A DNA stretch of 64,000 bases from Streptomyces albofaciens JCM 4342 (GTDB lineage Bacteria; Actinomycetota; Actinomycetes; Streptomycetales; Streptomycetaceae), in the NCBI RefSeq assembly GCF_008634025.1, contig NZ_PDCM01000001.1, positions 4,372,501 through 4,436,500 of the forward strand, written 5' to 3'. This document shows, in pieces, positions 17,147-26,309 of this stretch; positions within the stretch are counted from its first letter, which is position 1, and every line of letters starts with the position of its first letter. The position numbers and the translations under genes were made by a program. The notes under the pieces were generated by a model. The model did no database searches. It worked only from the letters and a program-made list of their open reading frames with translations, and had not been told where the DNA came from.

Positions 17147-17980
17147 TCAGCCCTCTTCCGGTCCCGCGTCCATCACCGCGTGGGGGTGGTGGCAGACCGG
17201 GCAGACGGTTCCTTCCAGCACCTGGGAGAACTTGAACCGGCTGAGCTTCCCGCAGGACCGGCACCGGGCGGCCCAGGGGACGTGGCGCCCGGGAAAAGGT
17301 TCGCAGGGAAGGAGGCCGGCCTGCCGCATCAGCGCCGCCGCTCTTTCGAAGGAGGTCGCGCGGCGCGGACCACCGGACTGCGCCGTAGGCCTCGGCGGCC
17401 GTTCCTCGTGGTGACCGGCCCGGCGCCAGGCCTGGGCCCACGCCGGGAAGTCCTCCTCCGCGACGTCGCAGGCGGTCAGGTAGGCGTAGAGCTGGTTGAG
17501 CGAGGAGAGCGTCTGCTTGCGTTCGCGGATGCGCCAGGCGGACATCCGGGAGAGCGGCGCGTACGTCCTGGCCAGCCGCTCCGCCCGCGCTTCCATGGTC
17601 CGCAGCGAGGGGGCGCCGTTGTCCTCCCAGACCCGCCGCAGAACGGCCGCCAGGTCCCCGGGAGTACGGACCAGGCTCAGCAGCGGCGCTTCCGTACGGC
17701 GTGTCCTGCCCGGTCGGCCGGCCTTGCGCCACAGGTCCTCCGCCGTGTCGAGATCCAGGCCGCAGACCGAGGCGATGTCCCGGATCACCGGCCACGGCGG
17801 CCTGATCCGGCCGGCTTCCGCCCGCTGGACCGTCGCGAGCGACCGGCCGATCTTGTGCGCGAGCTCCGGCCGCGACAGGTCGCGCCGGGCGCGGGCCCGG
17901 CGCAGCTCCTGCGCGAGCAGTCCGGCCCCGTGGTTCGGCGTCAGGATGGGCGCCATCGGGCGCCCCCGTCGGCGCGCCAT
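17147..17980 (-). CDS. XRE-family regulator with C-terminal zinc ribbon
   Basis: A 277-residue protein. The XRE helix-turn-helix (about residues 20-80: LAQELRRARARRDLSRPELA, SLATVQRAEAGRIRPPWPVI) is followed by a helical middle (about 95-190). The C-terminal ribbon has two CxxC pairs, RCRSCGKLSRF and TVCPVCHHPHAV, spaced to bind one zinc. It probably binds DNA and senses or contacts a partner through the ribbon. The start at 17980 lies 9 bases after the stop of the small membrane gene, so the two form an operon; the internal ATG at 17956 is an alternative. Tandem repeats fill its 3' flank. Confidence 0.7.
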   Translation of the reverse strand: MARRRGRPMAPILTPNHGAGLLAQELRRARARRDLSRPELAHKIGRSLATVQRAEAGRIRPPWPVIRDIASVCGLDLDTAEDLWRKAGRPGRTRRTEAPLLSLVRTPGDLAAVLRRVWEDNGAPSLRTMEARAERLARTYAPLSRMSAWRIRERKQTLSSLNQLYAYLTACDVAEEDFPAWAQAWRRAGHHEERPPRPTAQSGGPRRATSFERAAALMRQAGLLPCEPFPGRHVPWAARCRSCGKLSRFKFSQVLEGTVCPVCHHPHAVMDAGPEEG

Positions 17981-17989
17981 CGCCGGGCA

Positions 17990-18250
17990 TCATGCCGGGC
18001 CGCAGGACAACAGGGCCCGGCCGGCACTGCGCAGCGCAGCACCGCGCACCACCCGACCCTGCCCGATCCGGATCACGGTCACCGCGAGCAGGCCGGCGCT
18101 GGTGAGCACGGCCGTCACCTCGGGCAGTGGCAGACCGCGCAGGGTCATGAGCACCGCCAGCGCGATGATCACGATGACGACGGCGGTCTCTCCCGAGCCG
18201 AAGCGGGACCGGGCCGTGCCGCACGCGGCGACGGACTGCTGGACAGACAT
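17990..18250 (-). CDS. Small membrane protein
   Basis: An 86-residue protein with two predicted membrane segments: AVVIVIIALAVLMTLRG (about 26-42) and VTAVLTSAGLLAVTVIRIG (about 48-66). The N-terminus is polar and the C-terminus basic. ATG at 18250 with CAGGGAG at 8 bases. It lies 9 bases upstream of the XRE regulator and is probably cotranscribed. Small paired genes of this kind are common in Streptomyces (a regulator with a membrane partner), but no family is recognised and the function is unknown. Confidence 0.65.
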   Translation of the reverse strand: MSVQQSVAACGTARSRFGSGETAVVIVIIALAVLMTLRGLPLPEVTAVLTSAGLLAVTVIRIGQGRVVRGAALRSAGRALLSCGPA

Positions 18251-18894
18251 GAGCGACTCCCTGATTCCCCACCGGCGCACCGCGCGGCCGGGTGTGTACG
18301 GCATACGTCGACTGGCTCCCGCCAGACGCCGCGACGGCGGTCGGCTCCGCCGGGCCGCGGTGGACAGAATCGTGCCAGTGCGCAGAGTGCTCCCGCGCCT
18401 GCTCTGCGTTGTTCGTTCACTGCCGTCCCGGCGGAAGGGGAGAGGGCCCCTTGGCAAATTCCCCCAGCGTTGGCCATGGCCTGTGGCCGGTGTGACGAGC
18501 GGTCCGGTAGCTGACCAGCCGCAACCCGCCGACCACCAACCGGAACACGCCGCTCCGGGGAGTGCCGGGCGCGCGTTCCTCCATTCTTGGCCCACTTCCG
18601 TTGCCGGTGCTGTTGCCGGGCCCCTTCCGGAAGGCGGCGCGGTCGCCGCTGTGAGCCGGAACGAGCACCGGCAGCCCGGCCGGTGGTGGGGGCCGATGCC
18701 TCGCCGAGGGCGGGGTACGTTCCGATGCCTCGCCGTGTGCGCTGGGCCTCGGGCGTGGACCAGCCGCCCCAGGACGTCGTCGGCGCCGGGCAGCCACCTC
18801 GCCGTCGAGCACGTCACGCGGGCGACGGTGAACTCGGACCAGGCCCGGCTGGCGGCCGTAGCAGACCGTGGAGTTCGTGCGGGACACTGCTGCC
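18251..18894. other. Intergenic, no gene seen
   Basis: About 640 bases between divergent genes. A minus frame ends with VFRLVVGGLRLVSYRTARH, mildly protein-like but without a start. The 14-mer CCGATGCCTCGCCG occurs twice (18692 and 18724). No confident promoter or gene. Confidence 0.35.
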
Positions 18895-19017
18895 ATGGCC
18901 CGTAAGGACGCCGAGAGCAACGGTGAGGTCACCGAGGAAGAAGCCGGCACCATGAGCCCCTTTTCCACCATGGAGCCCGATGAGCCCGACGGCGGTCGGG
19001 AGGACGGCGATGGCTGA
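18895..19017 (+). CDS. Acidic 40-residue peptide gene
   Basis: Encodes 40 residues beginning MARKDAESNGEVTEEEAGTM and ending PDGGREDGDG, strongly acidic and probably disordered. Its TGA overlaps the next ATG by 8 bases (ATGGCTGA), the sort of overlap seen in coupled pairs. The ribosome site is weak. It may serve as a leader that feeds ribosomes into the DUF6087-like gene, or be a small partner of it. No homologue recognised. Confidence 0.45.
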   Translation: MARKDAESNGEVTEEEAGTMSPFSTMEPDEPDGGREDGDG

Positions 19018-19261
19018 CTGGTCCGACGAGGTCAGCCGCCGGTGGGGACGGCGGCTGCTGGCCCGTACGTATCAGCCGGGCCGGATGCGTGCCGTCACGC
19101 TGCGGGAGGGGCCGCCCCGTGCCGAGCACCTGGACCCGGAGCTGCCCCGGGCGGTGCTGCGCTGGACCGGCGTGCAGTGGAAGCTGGTCAAGGTCGTACC
19201 GGACCTCGCGGCCGCGAAGCGGCTCATGCGCCCGCGGAAGGCCGGGCCCGAACCGTGGTGA
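19010..19261 (+). CDS. DUF6087-like small protein
   Basis: An 83-residue basic protein: MADWSDEVSRRWGRRLLART, then RMRAVTLREGPPRAEHLDPE, LPRAVLRWTGVQWKLV, and DLAAAKRLMRP. The order RAV-L ... H-L-P-x-P-R-A-V-x-x-W-G ... A-A-A-x-R-L matches my memory of the DUF6087 family of Streptomyces, whose role is unknown. It overlaps the acidic peptide gene by 8 bases and probably depends on it for translation. No membrane or signal sequence. Confidence 0.6.
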   Translation: MADWSDEVSRRWGRRLLARTYQPGRMRAVTLREGPPRAEHLDPELPRAVLRWTGVQWKLVKVVPDLAAAKRLMRPRKAGPEPW

Positions 19262-19265
19262 CCTG

Positions 19266-19912
19266 CCCCGGCTGTCCCCCGCCGGGGCGGATCGGGCGGC
19301 GAGCCGGCCGTGGACCGAGGCCCGCGCGGCACAGCCTCAGACCCGTTGGCTCCTGCCTCAGGACGCGCTCGTCAACAGCACCATCGCCCTGCCCGGCGGT
19401 CACTGCATCGACCAGCTCGGGACCCCCGAGCCGGCGAACCGCTGGCTCGCGGAACGCGGCCTCGCCCCGGCCGACGCCGGCCTGCGGGACATGTGCGCGG
19501 CGCAGCTGCGCTCCCTGCGCGAACACCTCCGGGCGCTCTTCGCCTCCCGTGTCGAGGGCCTGCCCGCCCTGCCCGCCGACCTGTCCGCGGTCAACGACGC
19601 CATGACCCGCGTCCCCACCGCCCCCCTGCTGCGGTGGGACGACGAGAACGGCCCCTACCGCGCCACCCCGCACCCCACCACGCAGATCGTCGACCACGCC
19701 CTGGCGGCCCTCGCCGCCGACGCCGCCGACCTCGCCCGACGCCGAGCGGCTCACCGCCTGCGGCTCCGCCCCCTGCGGCCGGTACCTGCTGCGGCACGGG
19801 CCGCCGCCACTGGTGCTCCACCCGCTGCGGCGACCGCGCCCGCGCCGCCCGCGCCTACGCCCGCCGCACGCGGTCCGGAAAGGGCGCCGGAACGGTTTCC
19901 GGTACGGATTGA
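19266..19912 (+). pseudogene. Frame-broken CGNR zinc-finger (ABATE-type) protein
   Basis: One frame gives the stress-response ABATE domain (LVNSTIALPGGHCIDQLGTP ... DLSAVNDAMTRVPTAPLLRW ... ALAALAADAADL). A second frame then gives the first half of the CGNR finger, DAERLTACGSAPCGRYLLRH. A third gives the second half, RHWCSTRCGDRARAARAY and the natural stop at 19912. Two slips, near 19735 and 19795, therefore split one gene. All four zinc ligands survive across the frames. No convincing start is visible, so the 5' end may also be damaged. These proteins are putative transcriptional regulators. Confidence 0.6.
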
Positions 19913-19913
19913 C

Positions 19914-19990
19914 GAGCCCGCCCGGAGCCCGCCCGGAGCCCGCCCGGAGCCCGCCCGGAGCCCGCCCGGAGCCCGCCCGGAGCCCGGCCG
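19914..19990. repeat. 11-bp tandem repeats, six exact plus one variant
   Basis: Units of GAGCCCGCCCG begin immediately after the stop of the frame-broken CGNR gene. Six are identical and the seventh has one change. A period of 11 shifts frame at every unit, so the array cannot be coding. Confidence 0.88.
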
Positions 19991-20206
19991 AGGAGGCGGT
20001 GGCTGTCGGGCGCGTCCGGGAAGCCGCCGGAGCGTACGCGACTCGGGGGGCTCCCGTCATGTCGTGCGACGGATGTTGACGTGATGTGGGCATTACGACG
20101 TCACCGACCGTGTCCGGGGCCTACCGTTGAGTGGGGTGGACACGGGGATGTGCGCGGGCGGCGCGGCGTCGGCTGTCGCCCGTCACGGGTGAGGAGTTCG
20201 GCACGT

Positions 20207-22243
20207 ATGGGCAGGAGCACGGCGTCCGCGGGCGGCGCCGGGATGTGCGGGCGGCTGCCGTTGGGCGTGGTCATCGCCGACAGGGACGGGCTGGTGGCGC
20301 ACTGGAGCAGCGGCGCCGGACGGCTGCTCGGAGTGGAGCGGCAGGAGGCGATCGGCAGCCCGCTGCTGAGACGGGTGCCGGTGTTCGGCCACGAGGCCGG
20401 CGGGAACGGCACCGCCCCGGTCCTCGGGCGGCTCACCACCGCGGCGTCCGAGCCTGACTCCTGGCTCACCGTCAACGACGTGACGTATCCGCGGTCCGGC
20501 CGCGCCCGCCTGCCCCGCCCCGGCCCGGCGCCCGCCGATCTGCTGTGGTGGGCGTATCCGCTGGCCGGCCCCGGAACCGACCGGCTCCTGCTGCTCCTCG
20601 CCGAGGCCTCCGCCGCCGCCACGGCCCGGCCCGGTGACCGGATCGCGTGCGGCTTCGCCCGGCACGCCACGCTACCCGAAGCGGACGTACTGGCGCGGCG
20701 GTTGCCGGACATCCTGCCCCGCATGGGCCCGGCGCGCAGCGCCCGGATCGTCGCGCAGGTCCTGGAGTGGGGCTATCCCGTACTGGAGGTCAGCCACCAC
20801 GACCGGGTGCCGATCACGGCGGACTGGGGCGTGCCGAAGCATGTACGGCGCCGCGCCCGGCGGACCCGGCCGGGCGGCGCGGCGTCCGCGGCCGCGGACG
20901 GGCCGGGATCCGGGCCCGACCTGGAGCACGCGGCGGTCCGGGAGCGTCTGGAATTCCTCGACGAGGTCTCCGGACGGATCGGCTCCTCGCTCGACCTGGA
21001 AGTCACCATCCGCGAGGTGACCAGCGCGGCCGTACCCCGCTTCGCCGACTTCGCCGGTACGCACCTGCGCGCCCAGGTCCTGGCCGGCGACACCTTCCCG
21101 GACGGCCCGCCCGACGTCACCACCGTCTGGCACCGGGTATGGGTCGAACACGACGACGAGCCCGGCCGCTGGGACGACACCGTCCCGGTCGGCGAGGCCC
21201 TCGCCTTCCCCGAACACACCCCGTTCTTCCAGTGCATGGTCACCGGCGAGCCGGTGCTGATCCCGCACATCAGCGACGAACTGGGCGACAGGATCTCCGC
21301 CCAGTTCGAGAAGCGCGACCTGCGCCCCCTGATCAACGGCCGGTCCATCCTCATCGTGCCGCTCAAGGCGCGCCGGGTGGTGCTCGGCTTCATGGTGCTG
21401 CTGCGCCGCCCCGGCCGCCCGCGGTTCACCGACATGGACCGTGCGGCCGGCGCGGAACTCGCCGCCCGCGCCGGACTCGTCCTGGACAACGCCCGGATGT
21501 ACACCTACCAGGAGAACATCGCCGAGACCCTCCAGGACCGGATGCTGCCGCGCGTCGACCCGCACCCGCCCGGCTGCGACATCGCCACCCGCTACCTCTC
21601 GGGCACCCGGCTGGGCCGGGTGGGCGGCGACTGGTTCGACACCGTCGAACTGCCCGGCTCCCGGCTGGCGCTGGTGGTGGGCGACGTGATGGGGCACGGC
21701 CTGCAATCGGCCGTCACGATGGGGCAGCTCCGTACGGCGGTGCAGACCCTCGCCGCCCTGGACCTGCCGCCCGCCCAGCTGCTCCGCCACCTCGACGACC
21801 TCGCCCGGCGGCTCGGCGAACAGTACCTGGCGACCTGCCTGTACGCGGTCTACGACCCGTACGCGTCCCGCCTGCACCTGGCCAACGCCGGGCACCTCCC
21901 GCCCGTTCTGGTGCGTGCCGCGGACGGCGGCAGCGAGCTGTTCGACCTGCCGACCGGGGTGCCGATCGGCGTCGGCGGCATACCGTTCGAGACGGTCGTC
22001 CGCGAAGTGGCCCCCGGCGACCGCCTGGTCATGTGCACCGACGGCCTGGTGGAGGTGCGCGGCCAGGACATCGGGGACGGGCTCGCGGCCCTGTGCGAGA
22101 GCGCCGCCCACCCGGCCGCCTCCATGGACGACGCCTGCGACACGATCATCCGCACCCTCGCGTCGGCGGGCGGGCGCAAGGACGACGTGGCCCTCCTCAT
22201 GGCGCGCCTCAACGGCATCGGTCCGGCGGCCGCCGGTGACTGA
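20207..22243 (+). CDS. PAS-GAF-SpoIIE (PP2C) phosphatase
   Basis: A 678-residue RsbU-type serine phosphatase. A PAS-like N-terminus (about 10-140: LPLGVVIADRDGLVAHWSSG) and a linker with PITADWGVPKHVRR lead to a GAF domain (about 255-430: RIGSSLDLEVTIREVTSAAV ... SILIVPLKARRVVLGFMVLL). The C-terminal PP2C domain (about 445-670) keeps the metal ligands: GRVGGDWFDTVEL, VVGDVMGHGLQSA, VMCTDGLVEVRG and GRKDDVALLMARL. It should dephosphorylate a STAS anti-anti-sigma protein. ATG at 20207 with GAGGAG about 10 bases upstream; an open frame extends to 20081 but looks non-coding. No STAS gene is adjacent. Confidence 0.88.
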   Translation: MGRSTASAGGAGMCGRLPLGVVIADRDGLVAHWSSGAGRLLGVERQEAIGSPLLRRVPVFGHEAGGNGTAPVLGRLTTAASEPDSWLTVNDVTYPRSGRARLPRPGPAPADLLWWAYPLAGPGTDRLLLLLAEASAAATARPGDRIACGFARHATLPEADVLARRLPDILPRMGPARSARIVAQVLEWGYPVLEVSHHDRVPITADWGVPKHVRRRARRTRPGGAASAAADGPGSGPDLEHAAVRERLEFLDEVSGRIGSSLDLEVTIREVTSAAVPRFADFAGTHLRAQVLAGDTFPDGPPDVTTVWHRVWVEHDDEPGRWDDTVPVGEALAFPEHTPFFQCMVTGEPVLIPHISDELGDRISAQFEKRDLRPLINGRSILIVPLKARRVVLGFMVLLRRPGRPRFTDMDRAAGAELAARAGLVLDNARMYTYQENIAETLQDRMLPRVDPHPPGCDIATRYLSGTRLGRVGGDWFDTVELPGSRLALVVGDVMGHGLQSAVTMGQLRTAVQTLAALDLPPAQLLRHLDDLARRLGEQYLATCLYAVYDPYASRLHLANAGHLPPVLVRAADGGSELFDLPTGVPIGVGGIPFETVVREVAPGDRLVMCTDGLVEVRGQDIGDGLAALCESAAHPAASMDDACDTIIRTLASAGGRKDDVALLMARLNGIGPAAAGD

Positions 22244-22378
22244 TGCGCTGAGGCGGCGGCCGGCCGCGACGGAGAGCACATGAAGACCGGGCAAACGTTT
22301 GATCGCGTAGCTTGGCGCAGCGACCCGCCGGAGATAACCAACGGCAGGAGCAAACGTATCGGCGGAGCGGGAGGCCCC

Positions 22379-23095
22379 ATGGACGTGTCGAAGCGCTACC
22401 GGGAAGCGTGGGAGAGCTACTGGCGCGACACATCGGACGCGCCGGGCGCCGCGATCTTCGACTGCGCCCCCGAACTGAGCGCGGCCCGCCACCTGCCGCT
22501 GCTGGCCCCCCACGCCGACACCGCACTGCCCATCGTCGACCTGGGATGCGGCACCGGCACCCAGACCCGCTATCTGGCCCGGCACTTCACCCAGGCCGTC
22601 GGTGTCGACCTCGCAGAGGCCGCCGTCGACCACGCGCGGCGTGCCGACACCGGGCACATCGCCCGCTTCGAGCAGCTCGACGCCACCGACCAGGACGCCG
22701 TCCGGCGCCTGCACGAGCGGCTGGGCGACGCCAACGTCTACCTGCGCGCGGTGATCCACCAGAGCGAACCGGACGCCCGCCCGGCGGTCGCCGCCGCCGT
22801 CGCGACGCTGATCGGCGACCGCGGCCACGCCTTCGTGGTCGAGCTGCTGTCCCGGGCGAAGGACGTCCTGGCCCACGCGGCCGAGGGCCCCGACGGCCCG
22901 CCGCCGAAGCTGGCCAGCATCTTCCAGCACGGCCTCACCCCGGCCGAGGCGGACGACGCCGCCATCCCGCGCTTCTTCCGCGACCTCGGCCTGACGGTGC
23001 TGGCACACGGCGAGACCGACCTGGTGATGACGGAGAACCGCGCGGACGGAGCCCGCATCGACCTCCCGGCCCAGTGGATGGTCCTCGGCCGCTGA
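22379..23095 (+). CDS. Class I SAM-dependent methyltransferase
   Basis: A 238-residue protein. SAM-binding motif I is LPIVDLGCGTGTQTRYLARH (about 55-74), followed by VGVDLAEAAVDHARR as the acidic strand 2 and RFEQLDATDQD as motif II. The rest carries helical insertions, including FQHGLTPAEADDAAIPRFF. ATG at 22379 with GGGAGG at 4 bases. Substrate unknown; small-molecule methylation is the default guess. It follows the PP2C gene by 135 bases on the same strand but is probably independent. Confidence 0.8.
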   Translation: MDVSKRYREAWESYWRDTSDAPGAAIFDCAPELSAARHLPLLAPHADTALPIVDLGCGTGTQTRYLARHFTQAVGVDLAEAAVDHARRADTGHIARFEQLDATDQDAVRRLHERLGDANVYLRAVIHQSEPDARPAVAAAVATLIGDRGHAFVVELLSRAKDVLAHAAEGPDGPPPKLASIFQHGLTPAEADDAAIPRFFRDLGLTVLAHGETDLVMTENRADGARIDLPAQWMVLGR

Positions 23096-23342
23096 ACACC
23101 CGTGCCCCCAGCAGGCCTTGGCGCGTGCCGAATGCGTCCTGGCGCGTGCCGAATGCGTCCTGGTGTGCGCCGGTCGGGCGCGAGTTTGGGGGGAGTGGCG
23201 CACAGTCACCCCTCCGAGGGCGCCTTTTCGGCCGGTTGCGGCCGGCCGGCGCGGCGACGGGGGCCGGGACGCGTCAACCCCGGGCCCACCCGGGCAGTCT
23301 CCCCGCCGATACCGTCGGAACACACGCAGTACGGGGGTACTG

Positions 23343-24299
23343 GTGGGACGCGACAAAAACCTCATGGCGGCTCTGGCCAACGTCCGCGAGGAACTCGGCG
23401 AAGAGATCGCGGGCCTGGGCCGGAGCCTGGACGACTCGCGGCGCGAAGTGCTGGAGCGCATCGACACGGAGACGGCGGAGCTGCGCGCCGACGGCCGGGA
23501 GACCCGCGACCGCGCCCACCGCGGCGCCACCGCCGCCGCGGAGACCGGGCGGGCCGTGTCGCAGCTGCGGCAGGAGATCTCCGAGGTACGGGACGCGATC
23601 GCCGGACTCCGGCGGACGCTGGACACGCTGGCGCAGCACCCGGTGTTCCGTACGGAACCCACCGAGGCGCAGGGGCCACTCGGCGAGGAGGCGGACCCCG
23701 GGTGGGCGGGGCTGGAGCCGGAGACGGTCGACGCCGGGCAGGAGCCGCCGTTCCCCCCGCTCGCGGAGGGCGGCGGGCACGAACCCGGGCACCACGGCCA
23801 TGCTGTACCCGGCGACCCTCCCGCCGTCGCTCCGTTCGAGGACGCCGGAGGGGAGCCGGGCGCGGAGGACGAGGACGGTATCGGCCAGGGCGAGGACCGG
23901 ATCCGCAGCGAGACCCAAGAAGACATCGACCACGGTGTGCTGCTGCTGAAAGCGGCCAAGGCCGGGACGGTCGCCCTGGTCTGCCATCGCGAGTCATGGG
24001 AGTTCTTCACCGCCTGCGCCGCCGACAACGAGCACTTCCGAGGGTCCTGCGAGCTGACGGACCAGGGTGACGGACGGGTACGGGCCGTACTGTCCGGCCG
24101 CTCCCTCATCGGCGCGCTGATCTCCCTGCGCCACACCCGGGACGAGAGCCACCTGGACGGAACCTGGGCGCTGACCAGTGCCTTCTACTCCCGTATCGCC
24201 GAGGGCCTGCGCAGGACGACCAGTGGCGGGCGGCAACCGCTGACCGTGGTCTTCGACGACGGTGTGCGTGACGAGGAACCCGGTGCATCCGGCGCGTAG
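23343..24299 (+). CDS. Conserved hypothetical with N-terminal coiled coil
   Basis: A 318-residue protein of unknown function. A coiled coil covers about residues 5-100 (LMAALANVREELGEEIAGLG ... SQLRQEISEVRDAIAGLRRT). An acidic Gly/Pro/Glu linker runs to about 190. A globular C-terminal domain follows (about 195-310: VLLLKAAKAGTVALVCHRES, RVRAVLSGRSLIGALISL, GTWALTSAFYSRIAEGL). I recall similar Streptomyces proteins annotated only as hypothetical. GTG at 23343 after GGGGG; a longer frame exists upstream without a ribosome site. Cytoplasmic by appearance. Confidence 0.7.
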   Translation: MGRDKNLMAALANVREELGEEIAGLGRSLDDSRREVLERIDTETAELRADGRETRDRAHRGATAAAETGRAVSQLRQEISEVRDAIAGLRRTLDTLAQHPVFRTEPTEAQGPLGEEADPGWAGLEPETVDAGQEPPFPPLAEGGGHEPGHHGHAVPGDPPAVAPFEDAGGEPGAEDEDGIGQGEDRIRSETQEDIDHGVLLLKAAKAGTVALVCHRESWEFFTACAADNEHFRGSCELTDQGDGRVRAVLSGRSLIGALISLRHTRDESHLDGTWALTSAFYSRIAEGLRRTTSGGRQPLTVVFDDGVRDEEPGASGA

Positions 24300-24452
24300 C
24301 GCCCGCCCACTCCGTACGCCCTCCGGTCACCGGCCACCCACGGAGCACAAAGCGACCGGAAACGCGTGGCCAACCCGCGCCCCACCCGTCATCTTGGTCG
24401 GGAGGCCGGTCCGTCGCCGGCTCCTGGACCAGGGAACCCAAGGGGGACCACC

Positions 24453-25028
24453 GTGGCCGTCCGCAAACCGACCGCACTGCTGATCGCCGCCACCACCTTC
24501 GCCGCCGCCTCGGTGCTCGGCCTCACGGGCGCGGCGACCGCCGACACTCCGGCCGGCCCCTCCACCGGCTTCGCAGCCCAGACGCAGCGGGCAGGGCTGA
24601 CCGCCGCCCAGGCCGACCGGCTCCAGGCGCAGGTCGACACCTACGTGGCCGAGTTGGGCGGCAAGCAGGTCTCCGCCAACAAGATCCTGGTGCCGGGCGG
24701 CAGCATGGTGGTCCGCGCCCCGGGCCAGCCCTACGCCCGCGACCTCGCCGACCGCTCCAAGGCCCCGGTCAAGCCGGTGTGCGACTACGGCCACCTGTGC
24801 GGCTGGGCCAACGGCTCCGGGGGCAACGGCAACGGCTTCGACTACTACCACTGCGGCTACTACCAACTCCCGAACCTGGTCGGCAACGGAACCTGGGGCA
24901 ACAACCAGACCCCGGGCACCATAGGCCGCTTCTACAACAAGGACGGCAGCGAACGCTGGAACACCGGCCCGGCCTACAGCTCCGGCACCGCCAACTGGAC
25001 CCCGGTCTGGTACGCCCGGCCCTGCTGA
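24453..25028 (+). CDS. Secreted protein, peptidase-inhibitor I36-like
   Basis: A 191-residue preprotein. The signal peptide (RKPTALLIAATTFAAASVLG, cleavage near ATA-DTP) is followed by a helical segment (LTAAQADRLQAQVDTYVAEL). The C-terminal domain has CDYGHLCGWANGSG, YYHCGYYQLPNLVGNG, WGNNQTPGT, and ends NWTPVWYARPC. Four cysteines, the W-NNQT motif and the closing W-x-P-V-W-Y-x-R-P-C strongly resemble the Streptomyces beta/gamma-crystallin-like proteins annotated as peptidase inhibitor family I36. GTG start with AGGGGG upstream. Probable extracellular protease inhibitor or surface protein. Confidence 0.75.
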   Translation: MAVRKPTALLIAATTFAAASVLGLTGAATADTPAGPSTGFAAQTQRAGLTAAQADRLQAQVDTYVAELGGKQVSANKILVPGGSMVVRAPGQPYARDLADRSKAPVKPVCDYGHLCGWANGSGGNGNGFDYYHCGYYQLPNLVGNGTWGNNQTPGTIGRFYNKDGSERWNTGPAYSSGTANWTPVWYARPC

Positions 25029-25076
25029 GCCGGAAGCCCGCCGTACATCGGCGAGCTGTCGTGCGACGCGGCTGCG

Positions 25077-26108
25077 TCAGAGGCAGCTGGTCAGCCGTTC
25101 GGCGGTGTGGGCCACGGGTTCGGTTCGGGCCTGGCGGTGACCGGTTCCGGCCCACAGGTGGATCAGGTCCGTGTCGCCGGCCGCGGTGGCCGCCTTGCGC
25201 AGTGGGCTCGTCAGGTGGTGCAGGGCAGGGTAGCCGGCCGGGGCGTGGGCGGAGTACCGGTCGGTGAAGCGGTTGCGCAGGGCGCGGGCCGGGCGTCCGG
25301 TGAAGGCGCGGGTGATGACGGTGGTGTCGAAGCCCGGGTCCGCCAGGGCCGCCTTGTGCGGTGCGGAGGCCCCGCTCTCGTCGGTGCGCAGCAGTACGGT
25401 GCCGACCATGGCGGCCTGCGCGCCCGCCCGGAGGGCTGCCGCCACGTCGGCGGGGCCGGCGATGCCGCCGGTGGCGATGACCGGCAGGGGCACGGTGTGG
25501 CGTACCGCGCTGACCAGGTCGGGGAGAGCGACGGGGGTGAGCGGACGTTCGGGGGTCAGGGTGGCCGAGTGCCCGCCGGCGGCGGACGCCTGCACGATCA
25601 GCGCGTCGACGCCGGCGTCGGCCGCCAGGCGTGCCTCCGCGGGGGTGGTGACGCATTGCAGGACGGTGGTTCCGGCGCGGCGCAGGCTGGTGACGGTCCC
25701 GGTGTCGGGGAGGCCGAAGGTGAAGGACACCCAGGGAACGGGACGCGCGGTCAGCAGGTCGATCTTGTCCGTCCAGTTGTCGTCGTCGTCCAGCGGTCCG
25801 GTGCCGGTCACCGTCAGCCCGTAGCGGTCGGCCTCGTCCTGCAACAGGCGTGCGTAGGCGCGATATGCCTCGGGTGAGACGGGGACGGGGGTGCGCGCGA
25901 AGAGGTTGACGCCGAACGGAACCCCTTCGGCTTCGACGGTGCGGATCTGCCCGGCGAGTGCCTGGGCGCTCTTGTAGCCGCCGGCCAGAAACCCCAGTCC
26001 GCCGGCGCGTGCCGTCGCGGTGACCAGAGCGGGCGTGCTCGCTCCGCCGGCCATGGGCGCGGCCAGGAGCGGACGGTCGATACCGAGACGGGACAACAGG
26101 GTGCTCAT
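25077..26108 (-). CDS. Nitronate monooxygenase family FMN enzyme
   Basis: A 343-residue TIM-barrel flavoprotein. RPLLAAPMAGGASTPALVTA and GGLGFLAGGYKSAQ are the N-terminal NMO signatures. The FMN-binding part includes ALIVQASAAGGHSATL (with the catalytic His), PVIATGGIAGPADVAAALRA and GAQAAMVGTVLLRTDES. ATG at 26108 with AAGGAG at good spacing; a longer frame to 26186 lacks support. These enzymes oxidise nitronates such as propionate 3-nitronate, a detoxification step. A LysR gene diverges 201 bases away and is the probable regulator. Confidence 0.88.
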   Translation of the reverse strand: MSTLLSRLGIDRPLLAAPMAGGASTPALVTATARAGGLGFLAGGYKSAQALAGQIRTVEAEGVPFGVNLFARTPVPVSPEAYRAYARLLQDEADRYGLTVTGTGPLDDDDNWTDKIDLLTARPVPWVSFTFGLPDTGTVTSLRRAGTTVLQCVTTPAEARLAADAGVDALIVQASAAGGHSATLTPERPLTPVALPDLVSAVRHTVPLPVIATGGIAGPADVAAALRAGAQAAMVGTVLLRTDESGASAPHKAALADPGFDTTVITRAFTGRPARALRNRFTDRYSAHAPAGYPALHHLTSPLRKAATAAGDTDLIHLWAGTGHRQARTEPVAHTAERLTSCL

Positions 26109-26309
26109 GACAGCTCCTTGAGGTGCGAGGCCGGGCCGCTGGGGCCACGGGCGGGGCCGAGCGGGAGAACGGACAAGGCTGGTCACGGCCGCGGCCCCGG
26201 CCGGGGCGGGTGATGGGGAGTTCGGAAGCCGCCGTCGACGCTAGGCGACCCGCGGCCGCCTGGGAAATGCCCGTTAGTCTGCTGCCATGCACGACGCGCA
26301 TGGACGCCG

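Noticed and set aside
16712..18514. A plus-strand protein with collagen-like Gly-Pro-Gly repeats
   Set aside because: The repeats are the translated 9-bp minisatellite, and the rest is antisense to the XRE and membrane genes.
20672..24136. A 1154-codon minus-strand open frame
   Set aside because: It crosses three real plus-strand genes with clear domains and has no family features of its own.
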